This document shows, piece after piece, positions 53,166 to 60,425 of a stretch of 64,000 nucleotides of DNA. The notes beneath the pieces were generated by a model that was given only the letters and a program-made list of their open reading frames with translations, had not been told where the DNA came from and searched no databases. The stretch is taken from assembly GCF_001042905.1 (NCBI RefSeq), contig NZ_JYLB01000005.1, positions 372,001 through 436,000 of the forward strand, written 5' to 3'. Each line of letters starts with the position of its first letter. Within the stretch, counting starts at the first letter, position 1. The DNA comes from Pseudomonas lini (GTDB lineage Bacteria > Pseudomonadota > Gammaproteobacteria > Pseudomonadales > Pseudomonadaceae). Position numbers and translations under genes: made by a program.

Positions 53166-54124
53166 CAAAAATGTCCCTTGATCGCGAGTTCGCGGTAATA
53201 GGCGCCGAGGGCGGTGAGGCGGCAACCGGTGGAATGGAGGGCGGCGTAGTACATGTGTTCGGCGTCCACCGGTTCGATCAGGCTGTGGCGGTTGCACTTT
53301 TGCAGTTGGGAGAAGACTTCGCCGTGCTCCGGGTCGAACGTGGCTTCGGTAGGTTCGTAGCTGGGGTCGAGCGCGAACATTGATTCCGCCTCTTCGAACC
53401 AGTCGGGCAGTTTGCGCAGAATCTCTTTGGGGATCAGCGGGGAGACTTCTCGCAATGAAATGAACTGCGACACATTGGTCTTGAACACCGGGCGCTGTTC
53501 CCACGCGTCGAGAGCGTTGTCGACGAATGAATAGAGACTGCCGGGTGTGATTTTCCCCAGAATGTTCGCGGCGCCGCCGTGCAGTGCTTGCAGCAACAGT
53601 CCCGTGAAAATCCCGTGGTTGGCGCCTTCCATCGCCGGCTCCTCCTTTTTGCACGCGGTGAGGATGGTCATGCCTTCGCACACCATGCTGCTCTCGCTGC
53701 GTAGCGCCCGCACTTCGCCCGCCGAGCCTGCCTGGCAGCAGTCGAGAATAATCACTTTGTTTTTGATTTTTACGGCTTTGGTCGCCCAATTCAGGATGTC
53801 GCTGATGCGAATTCCATCCTTGGCGGATTTGTAGTCCTGGGGGATCAGCATGCCTTCGTCCGTATCGACGTCGAAGTTGCCGTGGCCTGCGAAGTACAGC
53901 AGTGCAACGCTGCAATCACCTGAAAACAATTCCTGGATATGTCCTTCGAGCTTTTCGCGGCTCAGATAATCTTCGGCGGAAGTCAGGACCAGGTTCTTGA
54001 AATTCGGATCGCCATTGGCGTCGGTTTTCAGCACCGAAGCCATGGCCATCGCGTCGTTGTTGCAACCACTCAATTGTGAAACATGGCTGTAATTATTAAT
54101 GCCAATGAACAGTCCCTTGCGCAT
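53165..54124 (-). CDS. Caspase-like (C14) cysteine protease
   Basis: A 319-residue caspase/metacaspase-type protease. The N terminus MRKGLFIGINNYSHVSQLSG and CNNDAMAMASVL is the family p20 start; the catalytic dyad is His81 in YFAGHGN and Cys130 in ILDCCQAGSAG (D-C-C-Q). TILTACKKEEPAMEG and GIFTGLLLQALHGGA complete the fold. The last ~110 residues (from RPVFKTNVSQF) show no domain I recognise and could be the control region. It starts three bases after the ThsB-like stop and its end overlaps the second TIR gene. It is the likely effector, kept as a zymogen until triggered by a TIR-made signal (inference). Confidence 0.9.
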   Translation of the reverse strand: MRKGLFIGINNYSHVSQLSGCNNDAMAMASVLKTDANGDPNFKNLVLTSAEDYLSREKLEGHIQELFSGDCSVALLYFAGHGNFDVDTDEGMLIPQDYKSAKDGIRISDILNWATKAVKIKNKVIILDCCQAGSAGEVRALRSESSMVCEGMTILTACKKEEPAMEGANHGIFTGLLLQALHGGAANILGKITPGSLYSFVDNALDAWEQRPVFKTNVSQFISLREVSPLIPKEILRKLPDWFEEAESMFALDPSYEPTEATFDPEHGEVFSQLQKCNRHSLIEPVDAEHMYYAALHSTGCRLTALGAYYRELAIKGHF

Positions 54125-54127
54125 GGT

Positions 54128-54535
54128 TCAGCCCGCCGCGTGAGTGCGAATGGCACTGATGATGCTGTTGGTGTTCCACGCACACTCCGCGTGCGCCGCC
54201 CGGCGTACCACCGTGGAAATCCGCTCCGCACCAAACGGTTTCACCGCAATGATCACCTTGCCCATTCGCCTGGCGATCTCGATTTCCTTGTTGATCCACT
54301 TGCTGTAGGTCGAATACATCCCCGCCATGATCAGCACTGCCGAGCAGAGCCGAATCTTGTTTTCGATGGCTTCTTCAAGTTGCTTGTCGGTTTTCGCGCC
54401 GATGATCGGATTGTCCGGTGGCACCGAAAAGTTCTTGAACGTGAAGTCGGGTTTCGCATTGAGCAGGCGGACCAGATTGTCGTGGGCGTCTGAGTAGTTC
54501 CACGAGTGGCTGATGAACAAATGATAGGTTTGCAT
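54128..54535 (-). CDS. ThsB-like TIR-domain protein (first gene of the cassette)
   Basis: A 135-residue single-domain TIR protein of the DUF1863/ThsB kind, as in Thoeris anti-phage systems. It begins MQTYHLFISHSWNYSDAHDN; FKNFSVPPDNPI and AVKPFGAERIS match the ThsB pattern; SKWINKEIEIAR carries the presumed catalytic Glu84. ATG 54535 follows GAGGGA five bases upstream; a longer reading to 54586 has no ribosome site. ThsB proteins sense phage and make cyclic ADP-ribose variants that activate an effector, here perhaps the caspase-like protein directly downstream. Family call by eye; activity inferred. Confidence 0.87.
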   Translation of the reverse strand: MQTYHLFISHSWNYSDAHDNLVRLLNAKPDFTFKNFSVPPDNPIIGAKTDKQLEEAIENKIRLCSAVLIMAGMYSTYSKWINKEIEIARRMGKVIIAVKPFGAERISTVVRRAAHAECAWNTNSIISAIRTHAAG

Positions 54536-54575
54536 GGCTGTCCCTCGGTATCGCCAGAAATGCGATGAGGGCTCG

Positions 54576-54603
54576 AATGTATGCACTTGAGTGGCCGCAA
54601 CAA
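54576..54603 (-). promoter_or_regulatory. Candidate promoter of the TIR-caspase cassette
   Basis: On the minus strand TTGTTG (54598-54603) and TACATT (54576-54581) are 16 bases apart, about 40 bases ahead of the first cassette ATG. Matches to sigma-70 consensus are partial. No operator-like repeat is seen nearby. Confidence 0.35.
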
Positions 54604-54711
54604 GGCCTTGGCGGTTAAAGAGACGCGTCCTTCAGGCAGGCACGAAGAAGCCTTACAGAGAGGTCTGACGTTTAATTGAGGGGTTTTTTGTCGGACGCCA
54701 CGAACGACCTA

Positions 54712-54735
54712 CCGCCCCGTAATAGTCAGGGGCGG
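54712..54735. terminator. Hairpin beyond rsgA
   Basis: Stem CCGCCCC (54712-54718) pairs with GGGGCGG (54729-54735) around a ten-base loop, 13 bases past the rsgA stop. It probably marks the rsgA transcript end and separates it from the cassette. Confidence 0.5.
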
Positions 54736-54748
54736 CTGGCACGTCTGT

Positions 54749-55780
54749 TTAATAACTGCTTTCAGGCAAACTGGCGATGATCGAGCGGTAGCTGTTCATC
54801 CGTTGCTGCTGCACGCGACCTTCTTCCAGGGCCTTGAGCAGTGCGCAACCCGGCTCGCGGTCGTGCTTGCAGTCGCGGAAGCGGCAGGTGCCGATCAGGT
54901 CGTTGAACTCGATGAAGCCGGCTTCGACGTCGGCACGGCTGACGTGACCCAGGCCGAATTCCCGAATACCCGGGGAGTCGATCAACTCACCGCCACCGGG
55001 GAAGTGGAACAACCGCGCGGTGGTGGTGGTATGGGTGCCCTGGCCCGACAGCTCGGACAGTGGGCCGACGCGGGTGTCGACTTCCGGCAGCAGGCTGTTG
55101 ACCAGCGACGACTTGCCGACACCGGACTGGCCGACGAATACGCTGATGTGCCCGTCCAGCTGCTTCTGCAACTGCTCCATGCCATTGCCGTGGTGGGCCG
55201 ACACTTCCAGTACCGGATAACCCAACGTGCGGTAAACCGCCAGCAAGGCATTCAGCGCCGGGGCGTTCTGCTCGTCGATCAGGTCGAATTTGTTCAGCAG
55301 CAGCAACGGCCGAATACCGGCGTGTTCCGCAGCGACCAGATAACGGTCGATCAGGTTGGCGTGAGGCTCGGGCAGCGGCGCGAAGACGATAACGATCAAG
55401 TCGACGTTGGCCGCCACCGGCTTGAGCTGACCACGGCTGTCGGGACGGCAGAGCTCGGTTTTACGCGGCAGTTGCGCCACGATCACGCCGATGCCCTGGT
55501 TCCCGGCACGCCACACAACCTGATCGCCGGTCACCAGCGCGGGCAGGTTGGCGCGCAAATGGCAGCGGAACACCTGGCCGGCCAATTCGCCATCGAGGGC
55601 CTCGACTTCGACCTGCACACCGAAGTGCGCGATCACCAGGCCCGTCTGTTCCGGACCCAGGTCGCCGCCTTCGAGTGCCTCGACAGCCGAGGACTCGCGT
55701 TTGGCGGCGCGGGCAGCGCGCTCGCCCTGAATCTTTTCGATGCGCCAGTTTTGACGACGATTGAGTTGGCGTTTGGCCAT
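54749..55780 (-). CDS. rsgA: Ribosome small-subunit-dependent GTPase
   Basis: Circularly permuted GTPase that helps 30S maturation. The 343-residue protein has an N-terminal OB-fold (~40-110), then G4 NKFD (163-166) before G1 GQSGVGKSS (217-225), the permuted order, and a C-terminal zinc site CRFRDCKHDREPGC. The N terminus is very basic (MAKRQLNRRQNWRIEKIQGE). In P. aeruginosa it is next to motB; here 2.3 kb containing the TIR-caspase cassette comes between. It is divergent from orn across 107 bases. Confidence 0.95.
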   Translation of the reverse strand: MAKRQLNRRQNWRIEKIQGERAARAAKRESSAVEALEGGDLGPEQTGLVIAHFGVQVEVEALDGELAGQVFRCHLRANLPALVTGDQVVWRAGNQGIGVIVAQLPRKTELCRPDSRGQLKPVAANVDLIVIVFAPLPEPHANLIDRYLVAAEHAGIRPLLLLNKFDLIDEQNAPALNALLAVYRTLGYPVLEVSAHHGNGMEQLQKQLDGHISVFVGQSGVGKSSLVNSLLPEVDTRVGPLSELSGQGTHTTTTARLFHFPGGGELIDSPGIREFGLGHVSRADVEAGFIEFNDLIGTCRFRDCKHDREPGCALLKALEEGRVQQQRMNSYRSIIASLPESSY

Positions 55781-55887
55781 GGGTGTTCCGTATCGAGAAT
55801 GCAGCGATTAGGTAAAACGGCCGCGAGTTTAGCACGCCCGGTGGCCTCCCTAGGCTAAACTGCGCACCTACGCCGAGGAGCCGACTC

Positions 55888-56430
55888 ATGCAAAACCCGC
55901 TGAACCTGATCTGGATCGACCTGGAAATGACCGGTCTGAACCCTGATACCGACGTCATCATCGAGATGGCCACTATCGTCACTGACAGTAATTTGAACAC
56001 CTTGGCCGAAGGTCCGGTGATCGCCATCCATCACAGCGACGAGATCCTCGCCGGCATGGACGAGTGGAATACCCGTCAGCACGGCGGCTCCGGGCTGACC
56101 CAACGGGTTCGCGACAGCCGTATCAGCATGGCCGAAGCAGAAGCCGAGACCATCGCCTTCCTGGAAAAATGGGTGCCGAAGGGCAAGTCGCCGATCTGTG
56201 GCAATAGCATTTGCCAGGACCGTCGCTTCCTTTATACCCACATGAAGTCGCTGGAAAGCTACTTCCACTACCGCAACCTCGACGTGTCGACCCTTAAAGA
56301 ACTGGCCGCGCGCTGGGCGCCGGATGTACGCGACAGCTTCAAAAAGGGCAGCACCCACCTGGCCCTGGACGACATCCGCGAATCGATCGCCGAGCTGCAG
56401 CACTACCGCAAGAATTTCATTAAGTTCTGA
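55888..56430 (+). CDS. orn: Oligoribonuclease
   Basis: Degrades two- to five-nucleotide RNAs, and pGpG made from c-di-GMP. The 180-residue DEDDh exonuclease has Asp11 and Glu13 in WIDLEMTGL, the ExoII motif NSICQDRRFLYTHM, and HLALDDIRESI in the C-terminal part. Pseudomonas depends on Orn for pGpG removal; this links it to the c-di-GMP-related genes elsewhere in the window. Divergent from rsgA. Highly conserved; confidence is high. Confidence 0.96.
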   Translation: MQNPLNLIWIDLEMTGLNPDTDVIIEMATIVTDSNLNTLAEGPVIAIHHSDEILAGMDEWNTRQHGGSGLTQRVRDSRISMAEAEAETIAFLEKWVPKGKSPICGNSICQDRRFLYTHMKSLESYFHYRNLDVSTLKELAARWAPDVRDSFKKGSTHLALDDIRESIAELQHYRKNFIKF

Positions 56431-56452
56431 TTGCGCGCCACGGTCCTCCCTC

Positions 56453-56531
56453 TGTAGGAGCTGCCGAAGGCTGCGATCTTTTGACCTTGAAAATCAAAAT
56501 CAAAAGATCGCAGCCTTCGGCAGCTCCTACA
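56453..56531. repeat. REP palindrome pair (family C) after orn
   Basis: Arm TGTAGGAGCTGCCGAAGGCT... at 56453-56483 faces its complement ending at 56531, around an A-rich loop. It lies 22 bases beyond the orn stop and probably ends the message. The bases to 56611 show no gene. Confidence 0.85.
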
Positions 56532-56611
56532 GGAAGTTGTGTTGTAGCTGCCCTCTTTTGGTGCTTCGGTGAAGTGGGTAGACTGCGCGCCTTCCTGCAA
56601 GGACCGCCACC

Positions 56612-57223
56612 ATGTTGCTGATGCTCTACCTGATCGCTATTACCGCCGAAGCCATGACTGGCGCCCTGTCTGCGGGCCGTCGCGGCATGGACTGGTTTGG
56701 CGTGGTGCTGATTGCGTGTGTCACCGCATTGGGCGGTGGTTCGGTGCGTGACGTGCTGCTCGGCCACTACCCGCTGACCTGGGTCAAACACCCGGAATAC
56801 CTGGTGTTGACCTCCGTCGCGGCGATGCTGACGATCTTCATCGCCCGCTGGATGCGCCACCTGCGTTCGCTGTTTCTGGTGCTCGACGCGGTGGGCCTGG
56901 TGGCGTTCACCCTGATCGGCTGCATGACGGCCCTGGAAATGGGCCACGGCATGTTGGTGGCTTCGGTCAGCGGCGTGATCACCGGCGTATTTGGCGGCAT
57001 CCTGCGGGACATCTTCTGCAACGACATCCCGCTGATCTTCCGCCGCGAGCTCTACGCCAGCGTCTCTTTTGCAGCGGCGTGGTGCTATCTGCTCTGCATC
57101 TACCTGCAATTACCCGGTGAACAGGCGATCCTGATCACCCTGTTCGGCGGCTTCCTGCTGCGTTTGCTGGCGATCCGTTTCCACTGGGAAATGCCCAAGT
57201 TCGTTTATAACGACGAGGCTTGA
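56612..57223 (+). CDS. TRIC/YadS-type (UPF0126) membrane channel
   Basis: A 203-residue inner-membrane protein with two repeated three-helix units, as in the trimeric intracellular cation (TRIC) family of bacteria. Repeat 1 has LGGGSVRDVLLGHYPLTWVK and repeat 2 has GVITGVFGGILRDIFCNDIP, both with the GGxxRD signature that lines the pore. Start ATG 56612 has AAGGA eight bases upstream. Cation or uracil-like substrate transport is not established. It is flanked by REP repeats on both sides, so it is a single-gene unit. Confidence 0.85.
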   Translation: MLLMLYLIAITAEAMTGALSAGRRGMDWFGVVLIACVTALGGGSVRDVLLGHYPLTWVKHPEYLVLTSVAAMLTIFIARWMRHLRSLFLVLDAVGLVAFTLIGCMTALEMGHGMLVASVSGVITGVFGGILRDIFCNDIPLIFRRELYASVSFAAAWCYLLCIYLQLPGEQAILITLFGGFLLRLLAIRFHWEMPKFVYNDEA

Positions 57224-57265
57224 CCCTCACGAAATACCCCTTATCCCCAGGATGTACTCATATCG

Positions 57266-57343
57266 GTAGGAGCTGCCGCAGGCTGCGATCTTTTGACGTT
57301 GATTTTTTAAGATCAAAAGATCGCAGCCTGCGGCAGCTCCTAC
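57266..57343. repeat. REP palindrome pair (family C, CAGG variant)
   Basis: Arm GTAGGAGCTGCCGCAGGCTG... (57266-57295) and its complement to 57343, with a T/A-rich loop. It overlaps the queG stop by four bases and separates the convergent TRIC and queG genes. Confidence 0.85.
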
Positions 57344-58404
57344 GCCAGACCGTGTTGTTTCAGGGCCCATTCGACGTGTTCGCGGACCAGTTCTGAAGGG
57401 TGTTCGCGTCGTGCCTTCAGCGCTTCCAGCACCGGAATACTCGACGGCGCATTACCCAGGCCGACCGCCAGATTGCGCAACCAACGCTCGTAACCCGCGC
57501 GTCTGAGCGGTGAACCCTCGGTGCTGCTTAGAAACTTGTCCTCATCCCACATGAACAGTTCCGCCAGCTCCGCGTTGTCCAGGTTATGCCGGGGTTTGAA
57601 ATCGCTTTCGCCGGAAGGTCGGGCGAAGCGGTTCCACGGGCAGACGATCTGGCAGTCATCGCAACCGAATACCCGATTGCCGATCAATGGCCGCAAATCT
57701 TCGGGGATAGCACTTTTCAGTTCGATGGTCAGGTAGGAAATGCAGCGCCGGGCGTCCAGTACATATGGACCAACGAAGGCGTTGGTCGGGCAGATGTCCA
57801 GACAGGCAGTGCAGCGACCGCAGTGTTCGGTGGCGTGGGGCGGGTCGACCGGCAGTGGCAGGTCGACGAACAGTTCGCTGAGGAAGAAGTAGCTGCCAGC
57901 CTTGCGATTCAAGACCAGCGTGTTTTTGCCGATCCAGCCAAGGCCAGCCTGTTCCGCGATGGCTTTTTCCAGCACCGGGGCGCTGTCGACAAAGGCGCGG
58001 TAGCCGAACGGACCGATCACCGCCTGAATTTTTTCCGCCAGTTGTTGCACGCGTTTACGGATCAATTTGTGGTAATCGCGGCCCAAGGCATAACGCGAGA
58101 CGTAGGCTTTTTCCGGTTCGGCCAAGCGTTTGGCCATTTCGGTGTCGCCCGGCAGGTAGTCCATGCGCAGGGAAACGACGCGAAGTGTGCCGGGCACCAG
58201 CTCTTCCGGGTGTGAGCGTTTGCTGCCATGGGCGCCCATGTACTCCATTTCGCCGTGGTAGCCGGCTTCGAGCCAGCGCTCCAGGTGCTGCTCATGCTCG
58301 GCCAGGTCGAGGCCGCTGATGCCGACTTGCTGAAAGCCCAGCTCGCGGCCCCAGTCCTTGATGGATTGGGCAAGAGCGGGCAGGTCTGTAGTAATAGCGG
58401 GCAT
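57340..58404 (-). CDS. queG: Epoxyqueuosine reductase
   Basis: Final step of queuosine tRNA modification; uses cobalamin and two [4Fe-4S] clusters. The 354-residue protein has an N-terminal B12-binding part (GRELGFQQVGISGLDLAEHE, QAGLGWIGKNTLVLNRKAGS) and two ferredoxin-like cysteine groups, CGRCTACLDICP and FGCDDCQIVCPW, with a further Cys in DARRCISYL. The C-terminal HEAT-like part (RHNLDNAELAELFMWDEDKF) is present. ATG 58404 matches the usual length; the upstream reading to 58476 would overlap nnr. Divergent from nnr across ~60 bases. Confidence 0.94.
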   Translation of the reverse strand: MPAITTDLPALAQSIKDWGRELGFQQVGISGLDLAEHEQHLERWLEAGYHGEMEYMGAHGSKRSHPEELVPGTLRVVSLRMDYLPGDTEMAKRLAEPEKAYVSRYALGRDYHKLIRKRVQQLAEKIQAVIGPFGYRAFVDSAPVLEKAIAEQAGLGWIGKNTLVLNRKAGSYFFLSELFVDLPLPVDPPHATEHCGRCTACLDICPTNAFVGPYVLDARRCISYLTIELKSAIPEDLRPLIGNRVFGCDDCQIVCPWNRFARPSGESDFKPRHNLDNAELAELFMWDEDKFLSSTEGSPLRRAGYERWLRNLAVGLGNAPSSIPVLEALKARREHPSELVREHVEWALKQHGLA

Positions 58405-58467
58405 GAGGCGAGAGAAACCGGAGCTGAGGTGCGTATAATTCTGCCAGACATCGGAGCCTGAAGACGC

Positions 58468-59967
58468 ATGCCGCACACTAAAGATGAATTACCCGACGCG
58501 CTGTATAGCGCCGCGCAAGTCCGAGGGCTCGATGCGAGCCTGATTGCGGCCGGTACACCGGGCTTCGAATTGATGCAGCGTGCGGCGCGAGCGACCTGGC
58601 GCGCGCTGGTCCGTCATTGGCCGACGGCGCACGAATTGAGCGTGGTGGCCGGCCACGGCAATAATGCGGGCGACGGTTACCTGGTGGCCGTGCTGGCCCG
58701 ACGTGCCGGCTGGCACGTGCGGGTGCTGGCCGCCGGTGATCCCGGGCGTTTGCAGGGCGATGCCGCATCGGCCCATGCCGAGGCAGTAGCCGAGGGCGTT
58801 GCCATTCAAGACTGGAACGCGCACTGCGAATTACGCGGCGTTGTGCTGGATGCCTTGCTCGGCACCGGCCTGACCGGTGAAGTGCGCGAGCCATACGCCA
58901 GTGTCATCGCCGCGATCAATGCCAGTGGGCTACCGGTTGCAGCGGTGGATATCCCTTCGGGGTTGTGCGCTGATACGGGGCGTCAGCTCGGCATTGCGGT
59001 TCGAGCGGACCTGACGGTGACGTTCATCGGTTTGAAGCTGGGTCTGTTCACCGGTAGCGCTGCCGATGTGGTTGGCGATTTGGTATTCAATGATCTGCAG
59101 GCCGCTCCAGAGACGTTTATCGGGGCCACGGTCAGTGCTCGTCGCTTGACGGCTGGTAATGCGCCGCGTCTGACCGGTCGCGCTCCCACTTCCCACAAAG
59201 GCAGCTTTGGCCACGTATTGCTGATCGGCGGTGATCGCGGTTTTGGCGGCGCCATCCTGCTCGGTGCACAAAGTGCTTTGCGCAGCGGCGCCGGGATGGT
59301 GTCCGTGGCCACTCGCAGCGAGCATGTTCCGGCTGCATTGGCGCGTTTGCCTGAAGCGATGGTGCTCGGCATTTCGTCGGCCAATCAATTGATGGGGCTG
59401 CTTGAGAAGGTCACGGTGCTGGTCGTCGGCCCGGGGCTGGGGCAGGGCGCCTGGGGACGCAGCCTGTTGTCGGCGGCGGCTAATGCGCCGCTGCCGCAGG
59501 TCTGGGACGCCGATGCGTTGAATCTGTTGGCCGAAAGTGGCGTGAGTTTGCCCGCACGTTGTGTTATCACGCCGCACCCTGGCGAGGCGGCGCGATTACT
59601 GGGGGTATCGACGGCCGAGGTTCAGGCCGATCGTCCGGCCGCTGCCCATGCATTGAGCAAAAAATACACAGCGGTGGTGATCCTCAAGGGCGCCGGCAGT
59701 TTGATCGCCAGCCCCGACGGGCGTCTGGCGTTGTGTCATCAGGGCCATCCGGCCATGGCATCTGCCGGTTTGGGCGATGTGCTGGCCGGTCTGGTCGGTG
59801 CCTTGCTCGCCCAGGGCATGGACGCGTACGACGCGGCGTGCCTGGCGGTCTGGCTGCACGCCAATGCCGGCGCGCAACAAGGTGAATACGGCCGTGGGCT
59901 GGCGGCCAGTGATCTGATTCCAGCCATTCGTCAGTTGTTGGAGGAGCAAGCACCGTGTCTGAAGTAA
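58468..59967 (+). CDS. nnr: Bifunctional NAD(P)H-hydrate epimerase / dehydratase
   Basis: Repairs damaged NAD(P)H hydrates. The 499-residue product joins an N-terminal YjeF epimerase domain (VVAGHGNNAGDGYLVAVLAR, VVLDALLGTGLTGEVREPYA, AAVDIPSGLCADTG) to a C-terminal ADP-dependent dehydratase (YjeF-C) with HKGSFGHVLLIGGDRGFGGA and the catalytic AMASAGLGDVLAGLVGALL-type GD motif (GLGDVLAG near residue 432). ATG 58468. The last 13 bases overlap tsaE, starting a run nnr-tsaE-amiB-mutL-miaA, the classical gamma-proteobacterial order. Confidence 0.95.
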   Translation: MPHTKDELPDALYSAAQVRGLDASLIAAGTPGFELMQRAARATWRALVRHWPTAHELSVVAGHGNNAGDGYLVAVLARRAGWHVRVLAAGDPGRLQGDAASAHAEAVAEGVAIQDWNAHCELRGVVLDALLGTGLTGEVREPYASVIAAINASGLPVAAVDIPSGLCADTGRQLGIAVRADLTVTFIGLKLGLFTGSAADVVGDLVFNDLQAAPETFIGATVSARRLTAGNAPRLTGRAPTSHKGSFGHVLLIGGDRGFGGAILLGAQSALRSGAGMVSVATRSEHVPAALARLPEAMVLGISSANQLMGLLEKVTVLVVGPGLGQGAWGRSLLSAAANAPLPQVWDADALNLLAESGVSLPARCVITPHPGEAARLLGVSTAEVQADRPAAAHALSKKYTAVVILKGAGSLIASPDGRLALCHQGHPAMASAGLGDVLAGLVGALLAQGMDAYDAACLAVWLHANAGAQQGEYGRGLAASDLIPAIRQLLEEQAPCLK

Positions 59968-60425
59968 CCCTGTACCTGGCTGATGAAGAGGCGATGACCG
60001 CGTTTGGTGCGCGCATCGCACAAACCACTGAAGGGCACGGTCTGATTTTTCTCGAGGGAGATCTGGGCGCCGGGAAAACCACGCTGTCCAGAGGCATTAT
60101 TCGTGGCCTGGGGCATACAGGCGCGGTAAAAAGTCCGACCTTCACCCTGGTCGAGCCTTACGAGATTGGGGAGGTCCGCGCCTTCCATTTCGACCTGTAT
60201 CGACTGGTCGATCCAGAGGAGTTGGAGTACCTCGGCATCCGCGACTATTTCGAAGACGATGCACTGTGCCTGATCGAATGGCCCCGGAACGGTGCAGGCT
60301 TTTTGCCAAAGCCCGACCTGACCATTACCATTAGCCCGCAAGACAGCGGGCGTTCGCTGAAAATTTTGCCCCAGGGCTCGCGTGGCGAGTTGTGGTGTGC
60401 CGCTTTGGCATTGGAATCCAATTAA
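59955..60425 (+). CDS. tsaE: tRNA threonylcarbamoyladenosine biosynthesis ATPase
   Basis: Partner of TsaB/TsaD in making t6A37 in ANN-decoding tRNAs. The 156-residue P-loop protein has Walker A EGDLGAGKTTLSRG (about residues 34-47), the switch-I-like GAVKSPTFTLVEPYE, FDLYRLVDPEELEYLGIRDY, and LIEWPRNGAGFLP near the C terminus. It starts from GTG within the end of nnr. The amiB ATG begins right after its stop, so all three are made from one message. Confidence 0.95.
   Translation: MSEVTLYLADEEAMTAFGARIAQTTEGHGLIFLEGDLGAGKTTLSRGIIRGLGHTGAVKSPTFTLVEPYEIGEVRAFHFDLYRLVDPEELEYLGIRDYFEDDALCLIEWPRNGAGFLPKPDLTITISPQDSGRSLKILPQGSRGELWCAALALESN

Noticed and set aside
53166..53915. Upstream in-frame extension of the second TIR gene to a 411-residue protein
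   Set aside because: The extension runs through the caspase-like gene in another frame and is low-complexity; ATG 53165 gives a clean TIR start coupled to the upstream stop.
52680..54535. Classical type I Thoeris
   Set aside because: No SIR2-SLOG ThsA is present; the only candidate effector is a caspase-like protease.
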